This document shows, one piece after another, positions 63,178-64,000 of a stretch of DNA of 64,000 nucleotides (its first letter is position 1; each line of letters starts with the position of its first letter). This stretch comes from LH-M37 sp965602855 (GTDB taxonomy: Bacteria; Pseudomonadota; Gammaproteobacteria; SZUA-229), in assembly GCA_965602855.1 (NCBI GenBank), contig CBFCZV010000008.1, forward strand, positions 1 through 64,000. Reading direction: 5' to 3'. The notes beneath the pieces were generated by a model that had not been told where the DNA came from, made no database searches, and worked only from the letters and a program-made list of their open reading frames with translations. The translations under genes and the position numbers were made by a program.

Positions 63178-64000
63178 ATGAAGAACGAATTATCTTTTAT
63201 CAATCTGGATCTCAGCGACACAGGGCTGTTGCCTAATTTCTGTGACGTTAATGTCATCTTTATGCTGATTTTACTGGTCGAGTTACTGGCTATTGTTCTG
63301 ACCTCAGCGCCTTCTACCATCAATTTCTGGGATCAGCTCGCGCTCATTTCTATGTTAATGCTGTGGATCAGCCTGCTCAACGCCGCTGTACTCTGCAAAG
63401 CTCGTCGCTGGTTAAACGGTCTACCCTGTCAGGCTGGCGTTATTTTAAGCTTTATTTTAATGATGCTGGTCAGCTTTGGCTTCAGTCTCATCGTTATCTT
63501 CATTAACAATCGATTAATGCTGGACGACCTTACTTCACCGCTGAGCAATTACTTCCTAGCCCGCGTTATGCTCATCAGTGCTGTTATCTACGCAGTGGTT
63601 TTGCGCTATTTCTACGTGCAGCAGCAGTGGAAAATACACATACAGGCTCAATCTGAAGCTGAAATACAGGCGCTACGCGCCCGCATTCGTCCACATTTTT
63701 TGTTCAACAGCATGAACACTATCGCCAGCCTGATTACCTTTAGTCCTGAAAAAGCTGAAAAAGCCGTTGTCGATTTATCTGATCTATTTCGTGCCAGCTT
63801 ACGCGAGCAAAATACCAATACATTGTACGACGAGCTTGAACTCACCAAAAGCTATCTCGATATTGAATCCCTTCGACTAGGTGATCGCCTGAATATCAAC
63901 TGGAATATTGATCAAAACCTTATTGAAACCGAAGTACCTGCACTCTGCCTGCAGCCACTGGTAGAAAATGCCATTTATCATGGTATAGAACCTCTTGCTG
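63178..64000 (+). CDS. algZ: AlgZ/LytS-family sensor histidine kinase (partial, runs off right edge)
   Basis: An open frame from the ATG at 63178 to the window end, at least 274 residues. Four to five transmembrane helices (about residues 28-140) lack a recognised sensor domain. The LytS/YehU-type His kinase part has the H-box RARIRPHFLFNSMNTIASLI (His near residue 172) and the N-box start LCLQPLVENAIYHG. It is typical of AlgZ (FimS), which lies next to argH and works with the LytTR regulator AlgR. algR is expected just beyond the right edge. The gene's 3' end is not seen. Confidence 0.85.
   Translation, partial: MKNELSFINLDLSDTGLLPNFCDVNVIFMLILLVELLAIVLTSAPSTINFWDQLALISMLMLWISLLNAAVLCKARRWLNGLPCQAGVILSFILMMLVSFGFSLIVIFINNRLMLDDLTSPLSNYFLARVMLISAVIYAVVLRYFYVQQQWKIHIQAQSEAEIQALRARIRPHFLFNSMNTIASLITFSPEKAEKAVVDLSDLFRASLREQNTNTLYDELELTKSYLDIESLRLGDRLNINWNIDQNLIETEVPALCLQPLVENAIYHGIEPLA

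Noticed and set aside
1..64000. CRISPR arrays, tRNA/rRNA genes, insertion sequences, prophage or integrative-element ends
   Set aside because: I saw no regularly spaced repeats, cloverleaf-like sequences, transposase genes or phage genes. The single tyrosine recombinase is XerC in its housekeeping context.

Overview
The window is a chromosomal segment of a gammaproteobacterium with low-to-moderate GC content. Several conserved gammaproteobacterial neighbourhoods support this: yibN/secB/gpsA/trmL beside envC/ctpA/yibQ; lptM-lysA-dapF-DUF484-xerC; hslVU-DUF971-ubiE-ubiJ-ubiB; and argH next to an algZ-type histidine kinase. A type I sulfide:quinone oxidoreductase (SQR), a FisR-type regulator, a BigR/SqrR-type ArsR regulator, two rhodaneses and a DsrC/TusE-family protein point to an organism that handles sulfide and sulfane sulfur. 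It is plausibly a sulfur oxidiser, but no sox, dsr or rdsr operon is visible to prove it.

Layout: 1-13.7 kb (minus strand) is an MSHA-like type IV pilus assembly operon. Reading in the direction of transcription it runs sigma-54 response regulator, MshM, MshL, MshN, MshE, MshG, MshI, MshJ, MshK and two unusual pseudopilin-like proteins. The major pilin is not in the window. 13.8-22.1 kb carries trmL, gpsA, secB, a membrane rhodanese with a persulfide-sensor-type ArsR regulator, envC, ctpA, yibQ, a DJ-1 family gene, a DsrC/TusE-like gene and a bax-like glucosaminidase. 22.1-25.6 kb is one very large orphan gene of 1151 codons, possibly a PPi-type PEP carboxykinase. 25.8-28 kb holds pilU, a DUF3817 gene and mlaC, closed by a strong terminator.

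28-34.8 kb is the most distinctive accessory region. It has a lipoprotein with a three-times repeated segment, a small membrane protein, and sqr facing fisR. The sqr/fisR intergenic region contains a well-formed sigma-54 promoter and two perfect inverted repeats spaced 22 bp centre to centre. Behind fisR are a Tat-exported 14-cysteine Csp1-like protein and an ArsM-like methyltransferase. 34.8-46 kb contains pyk, a dCache protein with a C-terminal CheD-like Thr/Cys/His arrangement, small conserved proteins, plsB, an antiporter and two phospholipase-D-fold proteins.

46-60 kb (minus strand) is mostly housekeeping: a TRAP solute receptor, uvrD, ubiB/J/E, DUF971, hslUV, xerC, DUF484, dapF and lysA/lptM. 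An exported rhodanese and a small acidic exported protein, with their own terminator, sit between lysA and dapF. 60-64 kb has an esterase, a small conserved protein, an Hpt protein, argH and the start of an AlgZ-like kinase that runs off the right edge.

The unifying theme of the accessory genes is sulfide/persulfide sensing and detoxification. FisR would sense sulfane sulfur and activate sqr through sigma-54. A separate dithiol ArsR repressor would control a rhodanese. The Cys-rich Csp1-like protein and the methyltransferase may deal with metals or metalloids. I saw no CRISPR array, rRNA, tRNA, insertion sequence, prophage or replication origin. No gene-free stretch exceeds about 300 bases.
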